Of a DNA stretch of 64,000 nt, positions 43,276-50,327 are shown piece after piece. The stretch is taken from contig NZ_CP088923.1 in assembly GCF_021545845.1 (NCBI RefSeq), positions 3,224,001 to 3,288,000 of the forward strand, written 5' to 3'. A program made the position numbers and the translations under genes. This DNA comes from Rhodanobacter thiooxydans (lineage in GTDB: Bacteria; Pseudomonadota; Gammaproteobacteria; Xanthomonadales; Rhodanobacteraceae). The notes beneath the pieces are model-generated. The model was not told the origin of the DNA. It saw only the letters and a program-made list of their open reading frames with translations, and made no database searches. Numbering within the stretch: the first letter of the stretch is position 1; each line of letters opens with the position of its first letter.

Positions 43276-45288
43276 GGCAGCGGCCTTGCTGCGCTGTCCC
43301 AGCCGCACCACGCCGCCCACGTCGACGATCAACGCCACCGAGCCGTCGCTGAGGATGGTTGCGCCGGAGATGCCCTGCACGCGGCGGTAATGCGCATCCA
43401 GCGACTTGATCACCGCCTGCTGCTGGCCCAGCAGGTCGTCCACCAGCAGGCCCATGCGCCGGCCGGCGTCCTCGATCACCACCACGATGCCGCGTTCGAT
43501 CTCGGTGACCGCGTCGGCGCAACCGAAGGCGCGGTGCAGGCGCATGATCGGCAGGTATTCCTCGCGGAAATGAAACACCTCGCCGCCGCCGGTGATCCGG
43601 CGCACCGCCTCTGGCTTGAGCCGCAGCGACTCGACGATCGAGGTCAGCGGCACGATGTAGCGCTCATCGCCCACCGCGGTCACCAGCCCGTCGATGATCG
43701 CCAGGGTCAGCGGCAGCGCGATGGTGAACACGCTGCCCTTGCCCGCTTCGCTCTTCACGCCGACGCTGCCGCCGAGATCGCGCACGTTGCGCCGCACGAC
43801 GTCCATGCCGACGCCGCGGCCGGACAGGTCGGTGGCCTGCGCGGCAGTGGAGAAGCCCGGCTGGAAGATCAGCTCGGCTACCTCGGCGTCGCTGGGTTCC
43901 TGGCCGGCGCCGAGCAGCCCGCGCTGCTGCGCCTTGGCCACGATGGCGGCGCGGTTGAGCCCGGCGCCGTCGTCGCTGATCTGCACCACGATGTTGCCGC
44001 CTTCGTGGTAGGCGTTGAGCTTGAGCGTGCCGTTCTCCGGCTTGCCGGCGGCCTTGCGCTGCGCCGGCAGCTCCAGGCCGTGGTCGATCGCGTTGCGCAC
44101 CAGGTGCACCAGCGGGTCGCCGATCTTTTCCAGCACCGTCTTGTCCAGCTCGGTATGTTCGCCGTGCAACTCCAGCCTGACCTGCTTGCCGAGCTTGCGC
44201 TCCAGGTCGCGCACCAGCCGCGGGAAGCGGTTGAACACCGAGCCGATCGGCAGCATGCGGATGCGCATCACGCTCTCCTGCAGCTCGCGGGTGGTGCGTT
44301 CAAGCTGCAGCAGGCCTTCGCGCAGGCGCTCCAGCTGCGACGGCCGGAAATTCTCGCCGATGTCGCTGAGCATCGACTGGGTGATCACCAGCTCGCCCAT
44401 CATGTTGATCAGCGCATCGACCTTGTCGACGCCCACGCGGATCGAACTGCCTTCGCCGGAAGCGGCGCGAACGGTGGCCGTCTCGCGCGCCGGCGGCGCA
44501 GCAGCTGCGGGCACGGGTGCCGTTGCCGGCGCGGCCATCGCCACCGGATCCGCCGCGGTCGCCGACGTCTCCCCGGGCAACGCCTCGATGGCCAGTTCGC
44601 AGTCGCCGTCGAGCCAGTCGAACACCGCGTCGACGTCGCCGCGCGCCACCGCGCCGTGCAGGCGCAGCTCCCAGCCCAGGTGGCACTGGCTGGGATCGAG
44701 CTCGGCCAGCCGCGCCGGCGCACTGTCGAGCACGAACGCGCGCCGCACCTCCAGCCGACCCAGCTGCTCCAGCTCGCGGAACAGCCGCAGCGGATCATTG
44801 CCGGTCTGCAGCAGGTGCGGCAGCGCGACGAAACGGATGTCCCAGCCGCTTGCCGATGCGACTCCGGACGCGACCGCGGCGGGCGCCGCCACCGCCTCGC
44901 CACTGGCCAGGCGCAGCAGTTCGCCGCGCAGCGTCTCGCTGTCGGCATCAGCTGCCGGCTGGCCGCCGGCGGATCGCGCCAGCATCGCGCGCAGGCAGTC
45001 GACCGAGCGCAGCAGCAGGTCGACCAGTGCCGTATCCACCGCGCGGCGCTCGCTGCGCACTTCTTCGAGCAGCGATTCGGCCACGTGGGTGAACGCGGCG
45101 ACGTCGGCGAAGCCGAAGGTCGCCGCGCCGCCCTTGATCGAATGCGCCGCGCGGAAGATCGTGTGCACCAACTCGTGGTCGGTCGAACCCGAGTCCAGTG
45201 CCAGCAACGCCGCCTCCATCGCGTCGAGCCCTTCCAGGCTTTCCTCGAAGAAGGTCTTGTGGAACTGGGTCAGGTCGACCGTCGCCAT
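43273..45288 (-). CDS. cheA: Chemotaxis histidine kinase CheA (first system)
   Basis: A 671-residue CheA: P1/Hpt with H49 in FRAAHSIKGGAATFG, a CheY/CheB-binding P2-like domain (about 150-240), dimerisation P3, ATP-binding P4 (LVHLVRNAIDHGLE, DDGAGLN, GRGVGMDVV) and a C-terminal CheW-like P5. It phosphorylates the CheY encoded 10 bases upstream and CheB. The stop codon TGA is the first codon of repeat copy C. Confidence 0.95.
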   Translation of the reverse strand: MATVDLTQFHKTFFEESLEGLDAMEAALLALDSGSTDHELVHTIFRAAHSIKGGAATFGFADVAAFTHVAESLLEEVRSERRAVDTALVDLLLRSVDCLRAMLARSAGGQPAADADSETLRGELLRLASGEAVAAPAAVASGVASASGWDIRFVALPHLLQTGNDPLRLFRELEQLGRLEVRRAFVLDSAPARLAELDPSQCHLGWELRLHGAVARGDVDAVFDWLDGDCELAIEALPGETSATAADPVAMAAPATAPVPAAAAPPARETATVRAASGEGSSIRVGVDKVDALINMMGELVITQSMLSDIGENFRPSQLERLREGLLQLERTTRELQESVMRIRMLPIGSVFNRFPRLVRDLERKLGKQVRLELHGEHTELDKTVLEKIGDPLVHLVRNAIDHGLELPAQRKAAGKPENGTLKLNAYHEGGNIVVQISDDGAGLNRAAIVAKAQQRGLLGAGQEPSDAEVAELIFQPGFSTAAQATDLSGRGVGMDVVRRNVRDLGGSVGVKSEAGKGSVFTIALPLTLAIIDGLVTAVGDERYIVPLTSIVESLRLKPEAVRRITGGGEVFHFREEYLPIMRLHRAFGCADAVTEIERGIVVVIEDAGRRMGLLVDDLLGQQQAVIKSLDAHYRRVQGISGATILSDGSVALIVDVGGVVRLGQRSKAAA

Positions 45289-45298
45289 CGGCGTTTCC

Positions 45299-45661
45299 TC
45301 AGCCCAGCACGCGCTTGACGGTGGCCAGCAGCTGTTCCGGATCGAACGGCTTGACCAGCCAGCCGGTGGCGCCGGCCGCCTTGCCTTCCATCTTCTTCTC
45401 GGTGTGCGACTCGGTGGTCAGCATCAGGATCGGCACGCCCTTGTAGGCATCCATCGCACGCAGCTCGCGCACCATCGCGATGCCGTCCATCACCGGCATG
45501 TTGACGTCGGCCAGCACCAGGTCGAACGAGCTGCCGCGCGCGACGTCCAGCGCCAGCTGCCCGTTCTCGGCCTCGGCCACCTCGTGTCCCGCGCCGCGCA
45601 GGGTGAACGCCACCATGCCGCGCATCGAAACCGAATCGTCCACCGCAAGAATCTTTGCCAT
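45299..45661 (-). CDS. cheY: CheY-like response regulator (first system)
   Basis: A 120-residue single receiver domain: acidic pair D8/D9, phosphoacceptor D52 in LADVNMPVMDG, conserved T/S near 82-83 and K104 in LVKPFD. It resembles the CheY partners of accessory chemosensory systems more than the flagellar CheY at 52882. It lies between the STAS and cheA genes. Confidence 0.92.
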   Translation of the reverse strand: MAKILAVDDSVSMRGMVAFTLRGAGHEVAEAENGQLALDVARGSSFDLVLADVNMPVMDGIAMVRELRAMDAYKGVPILMLTTESHTEKKMEGKAAGATGWLVKPFDPEQLLATVKRVLG

Positions 45662-45674
45662 GCTGCCACCTCGT

Positions 45675-46019
45675 TCAGGCCGGCCCCGCGGCCGGCAGTT
45701 CCAGAATCCGCGCCAGGCCGAGCAGGCCGGCCGCCTCGTTGAAAGCCGCGCTCGCGCCACGCCACGCCAGCGCGCCGTCGCGTGACGCAAGCTCACGCCG
45801 CAGCAGCACCAGCAACTGCAGCGCCGCGGTGTCGACGCGCTCCACCGCGCTGGCGTCCAGCACCACACCGGCGCCGCGTTCGAGCGCTCCGACCAGCTCC
45901 GCCTGCAGCGCGGCCTGGGCGGCGAGGCGGCAGTCCGCGGGCAGCACCACCGCGGCCGCGCCGTCCGGCGCCGCTGGCCGCTCGTCCTGTTTCTGCGTCG
46001 CCGCTCGTTTGCCGGCCAT
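45675..46019 (-). CDS. STAS-domain protein, first gene of the chemotaxis operon
   Basis: A 114-residue protein: a short charged N-terminus and a STAS domain (VVLPADCRLAAQAALQAELV, then VLDASAVERVDTAALQLLVL). Unlike the STAS gene at the operon's other end it lacks the DSS serine motif (VDTAALQ), so it is probably not phosphorylated in the SpoIIAA way; it is closer to the MlaB-like subgroup. ATG 46019 follows GGAG at 7 bases. A consensus sigma-28 promoter lies 41 bases upstream. Confidence 0.8.
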   Translation of the reverse strand: MAGKRAATQKQDERPAAPDGAAAVVLPADCRLAAQAALQAELVGALERGAGVVLDASAVERVDTAALQLLVLLRRELASRDGALAWRGASAAFNEAAGLLGLARILELPAAGPA

Positions 46020-46059
46020 GCCGCCGCTCCACGCGCGCTCGTTGGCGCTGACGAATTGC

Positions 46060-46086
46060 TTATCGGCCACCGGCGCGATCGCTTTA
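46060..46086 (-). promoter_or_regulatory. Sigma-28 (FliA) promoter of the chemotaxis operon
   Basis: On the minus strand: TAAA (46086-46083), exactly 15 bases, GCCGATAA (46067-46060), a perfect match to the FliA consensus TAAA-N15-GCCGATAA. Predicted start about 46053, giving a 34-base leader to the STAS gene. fliA itself is in the window at 53616. The rest of the 285-base gap 46020-46304 shows no other clear signal. Confidence 0.88.
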
Positions 46087-46304
46087 GGGCGCCTCGGCAA
46101 CCTTCGTCACCCAGGCGAAGGCCGCCTGCAGACCCTTGCAGGACAACGGCACTGAATCCCTGCTTGCGCAGCAATGGCGAGCGAAAATGCCGGTGGCGCA
46201 TCCGCCGTGCGTCCGCTGCCGACCGCGGCTCAAGTTCGGCCGCGCGCGGCCGATGTCCTGCAGGACGGACCCGATCGCCCACCGCCCCGCGCGCAGGAAC
46301 CGAC

Positions 46305-47447
46305 TTGATCATCCAACCGACCAGCCTGGCCGCCCTCACCTGGGCCGGTGCCGCCTCCGGCACCACGGCGCAAAGCTGGCGCATCGGCACGGTGCTGTCG
46401 GCGCGCCCGCTGGGGGTGAATCCGCAGGGCCTGCTGGTGCTGCAGGTTGGCGCGCTCGCGGTGGAGACGGAGCTGCCCGGCGGCCAGTTGCCGGCGCAGT
46501 TCCAGGTGCGCGTGCTGAGCTTGGGCGCGCAGCCGCAACTGGAGATGCTGCCGCAGCCGGCCGACGCCACCTTCCAGCGCGTGCTGCGCGAGCGCCTGCC
46601 GCAGCAGAACGGCTACGCGCCGCTGCTCGCCACGCTGGGCACGCTGGCGCAACGACCGGTGCTGCGCCAGTTGCCGCCGGAGCTGCGCACGGCGCTGGCG
46701 CTGCTCGAGCAATCGCTGCGCACGCCGGCCGAAATCACCCGTGGCGAAGGCCTGCGCGAGGCCATCAATCGCAGCGGACTGTTTTTCGAGTCGCGCCTGG
46801 CCAGCCCGCACGGCAACCTGGCAGCGCTGGCCGAGGACGACTGGAAAGGCGCGCTGCTGCGCCTGGCCGCGCTGCTCGACCGTCGCGCGCCGGCGCCCGT
46901 GCCAGCCAACCGCAACGATGCCGCGCCGCCGATGCTGCAGCGTGGCATGCATGCGCAGCCGCGCGTGCCGCTGCCGCTGGCGCCCGCCGACGATGGCGTG
47001 GGTCCGCTGCTGGACCGCCTGCATGGCGAGGTGAAGGCGGCGCTGGCGCGGGTGGAGGTGGCCCAGCTGGACGCCAGCGCCAGCCCGCTGCCAGCCTGGA
47101 TGATCGAGATTCCGCTGCAGGGCGAGGATGGCCGCGACGTGCTGCAACTGCAGCTGGAGCTCAGCATCGATCCCGCCGACGGCGGCCACGGCTGGACGCT
47201 CGGTTTCGCGCTGGACCTGCCCGCGCTGGGCCCGCTGCAGGGCGAGCTGCAACTGCGCGAACCGCGGCTGACGGTACGCCTGTGGGCCGAGCAGATGGAA
47301 ACCGCGCAGCGGCTGGAACGCCAGTTCGGCCCACTGCGCCAGCGGCTGGCCGCCTGCGGCGTACTGCTCGACCAGCTGAGCTGCCAGGTCGGCCTGCCGC
47401 AACCGCCGGGCCGGCACAGCGCCGTGCTGCTGCAGGCCACCGCATGA
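46305..47447 (+). CDS. FliK-like flagellar hook-length control protein
   Basis: A 380-residue protein, Ala/Leu/Gln-rich, with a C-terminal Flg_hook-like region (about 285-365: LPAWMIEIPLQGEDGRDVLQ, then LPALGPLQGELQLREPRLTVRLW). Probably a secreted molecular ruler or a FliK paralogue. No ATG fits; TTG 46305 follows AGGAA at 6 bases. It is the only flagellar gene pair on the plus strand, transcribed away from the STAS gene. Confidence 0.72.
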   Translation: MIIQPTSLAALTWAGAASGTTAQSWRIGTVLSARPLGVNPQGLLVLQVGALAVETELPGGQLPAQFQVRVLSLGAQPQLEMLPQPADATFQRVLRERLPQQNGYAPLLATLGTLAQRPVLRQLPPELRTALALLEQSLRTPAEITRGEGLREAINRSGLFFESRLASPHGNLAALAEDDWKGALLRLAALLDRRAPAPVPANRNDAAPPMLQRGMHAQPRVPLPLAPADDGVGPLLDRLHGEVKAALARVEVAQLDASASPLPAWMIEIPLQGEDGRDVLQLQLELSIDPADGGHGWTLGFALDLPALGPLQGELQLREPRLTVRLWAEQMETAQRLERQFGPLRQRLAACGVLLDQLSCQVGLPQPPGRHSAVLLQATA

Positions 47448-47704
47448 ACGCGCCGCCCTACTCGCCCCCGCGCCGAGTCAGCCTGCGGCTGGCCGGCGCC
47501 AACCAGGCCGAGACCAGGCCGATGCCGCCCGAGGCACTGGAAGCGCTGCTGGCACGCGCGCAGGTGCTGGGCCTGCCGCTGCATCACGATCCGCAGATCG
47601 CCGCATTGCTGGCTTCGCTGCGCCTGCGCGATGACGTGCCGGCGTTGCTCTACGCGGCAGCGGCCTCGGTATTGGCCGCGGTGTACGACGCGGCGGAAGA
47701 ATGA
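47444..47704 (+). CDS. FhlB-like protein (FlhB C-terminal cytoplasmic domain homologue)
   Basis: An 86-residue protein resembling the cytoplasmic C-terminal part of FlhB/YscU (PPEALEALLARAQVLGLPLH, then DDVPALLYAAAASVLAAVY). It lacks membrane helices and the NPTH autocleavage site. FhlB proteins can partly substitute for the FlhB C-terminus in the export switch. The ATG overlaps the FliK-like stop as ATGA, tying hook-length control to the export-switch homologue. Convergent with DUF2802, 16 bases apart. Confidence 0.82.
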   Translation: MNAPPYSPPRRVSLRLAGANQAETRPMPPEALEALLARAQVLGLPLHHDPQIAALLASLRLRDDVPALLYAAAASVLAAVYDAAEE

Positions 47705-47720
47705 CCGCCCCGATCCACGT

Positions 47721-48068
47721 TCAGGAACCGGCCGGATGCATCTGCAGCACCAGCTTCGCCTCGTCGCGCGACAGGCCGCAGCGGCTGACCAGTTGCTCGA
47801 CGTCGGCGCCTTCGCGCGCCAGCCGCTGGGCCAGTTCATAGGACTGCCGTAGCGGCGGCTGTTCGGCCCGGCCGAGCTGGCGCTCCAGCCGCCCCAGCAC
47901 CGTCACCAGCATCGAGGTCGGCACGTCGGTGCAGGCGAAGCCCGCCTCGTGCGACAGCGCAGCGACGCGCCGCTGCAGCTCGCGCAACTGGCGCCCGCCA
48001 TGCCACAGCAGCAACGACTGCGCCAGCGCCAACAGCAGCAGCACGGCCACGCCAAGCTCAAGCCACAT
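47721..48068 (-). CDS. DUF2802-family protein
   Basis: A 115-residue protein: one N-terminal membrane helix (LGVAVLLLLALAQSLLLW), a short coiled-coil and a C-terminal helix-turn-helix-like segment (EQLVSRCGLSRDEAKLVLQM) typical of DUF2802. In Pseudomonas-type flagellar loci a DUF2802 protein follows cheW and is linked to polar chemotaxis complexes. It is the last gene of the flagellar block here, overlapping the cheW-like gene by 11 bases. Confidence 0.8.
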   Translation of the reverse strand: MWLELGVAVLLLLALAQSLLLWHGGRQLRELQRRVAALSHEAGFACTDVPTSMLVTVLGRLERQLGRAEQPPLRQSYELAQRLAREGADVEQLVSRCGLSRDEAKLVLQMHPAGS

Positions 48069-48537
48069 GGCTGCCGCCATCGTCCGCCCGGCACAGCCGG
48101 CGCACGTCGAGCAGGGCCACGAAACCGCCCTGCCAGGCCAGCACGCCGCTGACCGGGTCGTCGTCGCGACTGGCGCGACCCGGCGGCGGCGGCGCGATGT
48201 CGATGCCGTCACTGCACAGCAGCTCGCCGACCGCATCCACGCGCAGGCCGACCCGCTGGCCCGCCTGCGACAACATCACCACGCGCACGCTTGCCGGGTT
48301 GGCCTCCGGCAGCGCCGGCAGGCCGAGCCGGCGGCGGCCGTCCATGACCGGCACGATGCGCCCGCGCAGGTGGCGTACGCCGAGCAGGTCGGCGGCGGCG
48401 CCCGGCACCGGGGTCAGGTCGCCGTCGCGGATGACTTCGCCGACCTCGTCCAGCGGCGCTGCATACAGCTGCGCGCCGATGCGGAACGACAGCCAGTGGC
48501 GGGCGGGCGACGCGGACGCGGGGGCGGTGGCGCTCAT
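48058..48537 (-). CDS. cheW: CheW-like coupling protein (flagellar system)
   Basis: A 159-residue CheW-domain protein: HWLSFRIGAQLYAAPLDEVGEV, then LLGVRHLRGRIVPVMDGRRRLG. It is less canonical than the CheW at 40379 and serves the second CheA (50328). It is 37 bases downstream of motD and overlaps DUF2802. Confidence 0.85.
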   Translation of the reverse strand: MSATAPASASPARHWLSFRIGAQLYAAPLDEVGEVIRDGDLTPVPGAAADLLGVRHLRGRIVPVMDGRRRLGLPALPEANPASVRVVMLSQAGQRVGLRVDAVGELLCSDGIDIAPPPPGRASRDDDPVSGVLAWQGGFVALLDVRRLCRADDGGSHVA

Positions 48538-48574
48538 GCTTGTGCTCCTTGGCCGGGTAAGGCATTCATCGGCT

Positions 48575-49585
48575 TCACTTGCTCATGCCGGCCTGGTGCG
48601 CACTGCCGGCGACCGGTGACGGCGCGGGAGTTCCCGCGGCGTCCGCCGGCGCGCGCGCGGTGGCCGGCTCGCCACTGGTGACGCGCACGGTGGGCAGCAC
48701 GTCGGACGTCGGCGGCGGGTCCGCCAGGCCGGCGAGCTGGCCGACGTTCTCCGGGGCGGCGTGGTCGCGCGGCGCGGTCGGGTGGTCGCTCATCACCACC
48801 ACCACCACGCGCCGGTTCTGGTTGCGGCCCTCCACGGTGGCGTTGTCGGCGATCGGGCGCGTCTCGCCCCAGCCGATGATGCCCAGTCGCGCGGGGGCGA
48901 TCCCGCTGGTGGAAAACAGCCGCGCCACGCTGGCCGCGCGCGCCGCCGACAGTTCCCAGTTCGACGGGTACAGCGTGTTGCTGATCGGCATGTCGTCGGT
49001 GAAGCCTTCCACCCGCAGCGGGTTGCCGAAGCTGGCCAGGATCGCCGCCAGGTCGTGCAGCACCTCGGTGGCCGGCTCCGACAGCTGCGCCACGCCGCTG
49101 GGGAACAGGATGTCGGTGCGGATCTCGATCTCCAGCCAGTCGGGCTTGTGCCGCACCACCACCAGCTTGCGGTCGATCAGCGGCTGCAGCGCCTTGCGCA
49201 CCTGGTCCTCGATGCGCCCCAGGGTTTCCGGCGGCTTCGCCTTGTGGCCCGCTTCGCGCCCGCTGCCGCCGCTGGCCGGCACCGGATGCGGCGGGATGGG
49301 CACCGCGATCGGCACGATCGACGAACCGGACTGCCCGCTCGGCGCGGCGATCGCCGGGGCGATGTTGTGCGGCCGGATCTTGGTCGGCGGCAGCGGCGCG
49401 ATGGCGCGGCTGGAGCCGTTGAACGCCTCGATCAGCGACTCGGACATGACCCGGAACTTGCCCTCGTTGACCACCGAGACCGCGTACATCACCACGAAGA
49501 ACGCCAGCAGCAGGGTCATCAGGTCGGCGTAGGGAATCGCCCAGGCCTCGTGGTTCTGGTGCTCCTCGTGCCGTCGCCTCCTCAT
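48575..49585 (-). CDS. motD: Flagellar motor stator protein MotD
   Basis: A 336-residue MotB-type stator subunit. The proton-conducting Asp is D21 in IPYADLMTLLLAFFVVMYA. A C-terminal OmpA-like peptidoglycan-binding domain (about 160-270) includes GFTDDMPI and NQNRRVVVVV. The proline-rich tail (about 275-336) is family-variable. It overlaps motC by four bases (ATGA). MotCD stators drive swarming or motility under load in Pseudomonas. Confidence 0.93.
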   Translation of the reverse strand: MRRRRHEEHQNHEAWAIPYADLMTLLLAFFVVMYAVSVVNEGKFRVMSESLIEAFNGSSRAIAPLPPTKIRPHNIAPAIAAPSGQSGSSIVPIAVPIPPHPVPASGGSGREAGHKAKPPETLGRIEDQVRKALQPLIDRKLVVVRHKPDWLEIEIRTDILFPSGVAQLSEPATEVLHDLAAILASFGNPLRVEGFTDDMPISNTLYPSNWELSAARAASVARLFSTSGIAPARLGIIGWGETRPIADNATVEGRNQNRRVVVVVMSDHPTAPRDHAAPENVGQLAGLADPPPTSDVLPTVRVTSGEPATARAPADAAGTPAPSPVAGSAHQAGMSK

Positions 49586-50322
49586 GGGACATAACCCTGC
49601 AGGCGCGCCTCGATCTGCCGCGGGTTGTCGCCCTGGGCGATCGACACCAGGCCCTCGATCAGGATCTCGCGCATCCGCGTCTGTTTACTGATCAGGCCCT
49701 TCAGCCGTGCCGCCATCGGCAGCATGAACAGGTTGGCCAGCGCCACGCCATAGATGGTGGCCACGAACGCGGCGGCGATGCCGTGGCCGAGCTTGCTCGG
49801 GTCGGCCAGGTTCTGCATCACCGCCATCAGCCCCATCACCGCGCCGATGATGCCCAGCGTGGGCGAGTAGATGCCGGCCATCTCGTACACCTTGGCGCCG
49901 GCCAGGTCGATCGACTCGCGGGTTTCCAGGTCCACCTCGAGCACGCTGCGGATGGCCTCCGGCTCGCCGCCGTCGACCAGCAGCTGCAGCCCCTTGCTGA
50001 CGAACGGGTCGGGCTCCGCCTCGATCTGCGGTTCCAGCCCGAGCAGGCCCTGCCGGCGCGAGATCTCGCTCCAGCCGACGATGCGGCTGATCAGGTCGCC
50101 CGGCTGGTGCTGCGGCGGCCGGTAGATCATCGAAAGCATCTTGAACGCATGCCTGAGCACCTTGCCCTGGGTCTGCACCAGCAAGGCGGCGGCGGTGCCG
50201 GCAAAGACGATCACGAACGCCGCGGCGTTCCACAGCGCACCCACGGTGGAGCCCTTCAGGATGGTGCCGAGGATGATCACCACGAAGGCCAGAATGGTGC
50301 CGATGATGCTTACCAGATCCAT
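49582..50322 (-). CDS. motC: Flagellar motor stator protein MotC
   Basis: A 246-residue MotA-type stator with four membrane helices and the large cytoplasmic loop. The conserved prolines are in the motif YSPTLGIIGAVMGLM. It pairs with MotD in the next reading frame. It begins five bases after the cheA stop, so the operon order cheY-cheZ-cheA-motC-motD is intact. Confidence 0.94.
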   Translation of the reverse strand: MDLVSIIGTILAFVVIILGTILKGSTVGALWNAAAFVIVFAGTAAALLVQTQGKVLRHAFKMLSMIYRPPQHQPGDLISRIVGWSEISRRQGLLGLEPQIEAEPDPFVSKGLQLLVDGGEPEAIRSVLEVDLETRESIDLAGAKVYEMAGIYSPTLGIIGAVMGLMAVMQNLADPSKLGHGIAAAFVATIYGVALANLFMLPMAARLKGLISKQTRMREILIEGLVSIAQGDNPRQIEARLQGYVP

Positions 50323-50327
50323 GCCGA

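Noticed and set aside
46150..46170. GGCAC...TGC resembling a sigma-54 promoter before the FliK-like gene
   Set aside because: Spacing between GG and GC is 12, not the required 10, and no alternative phase fits.
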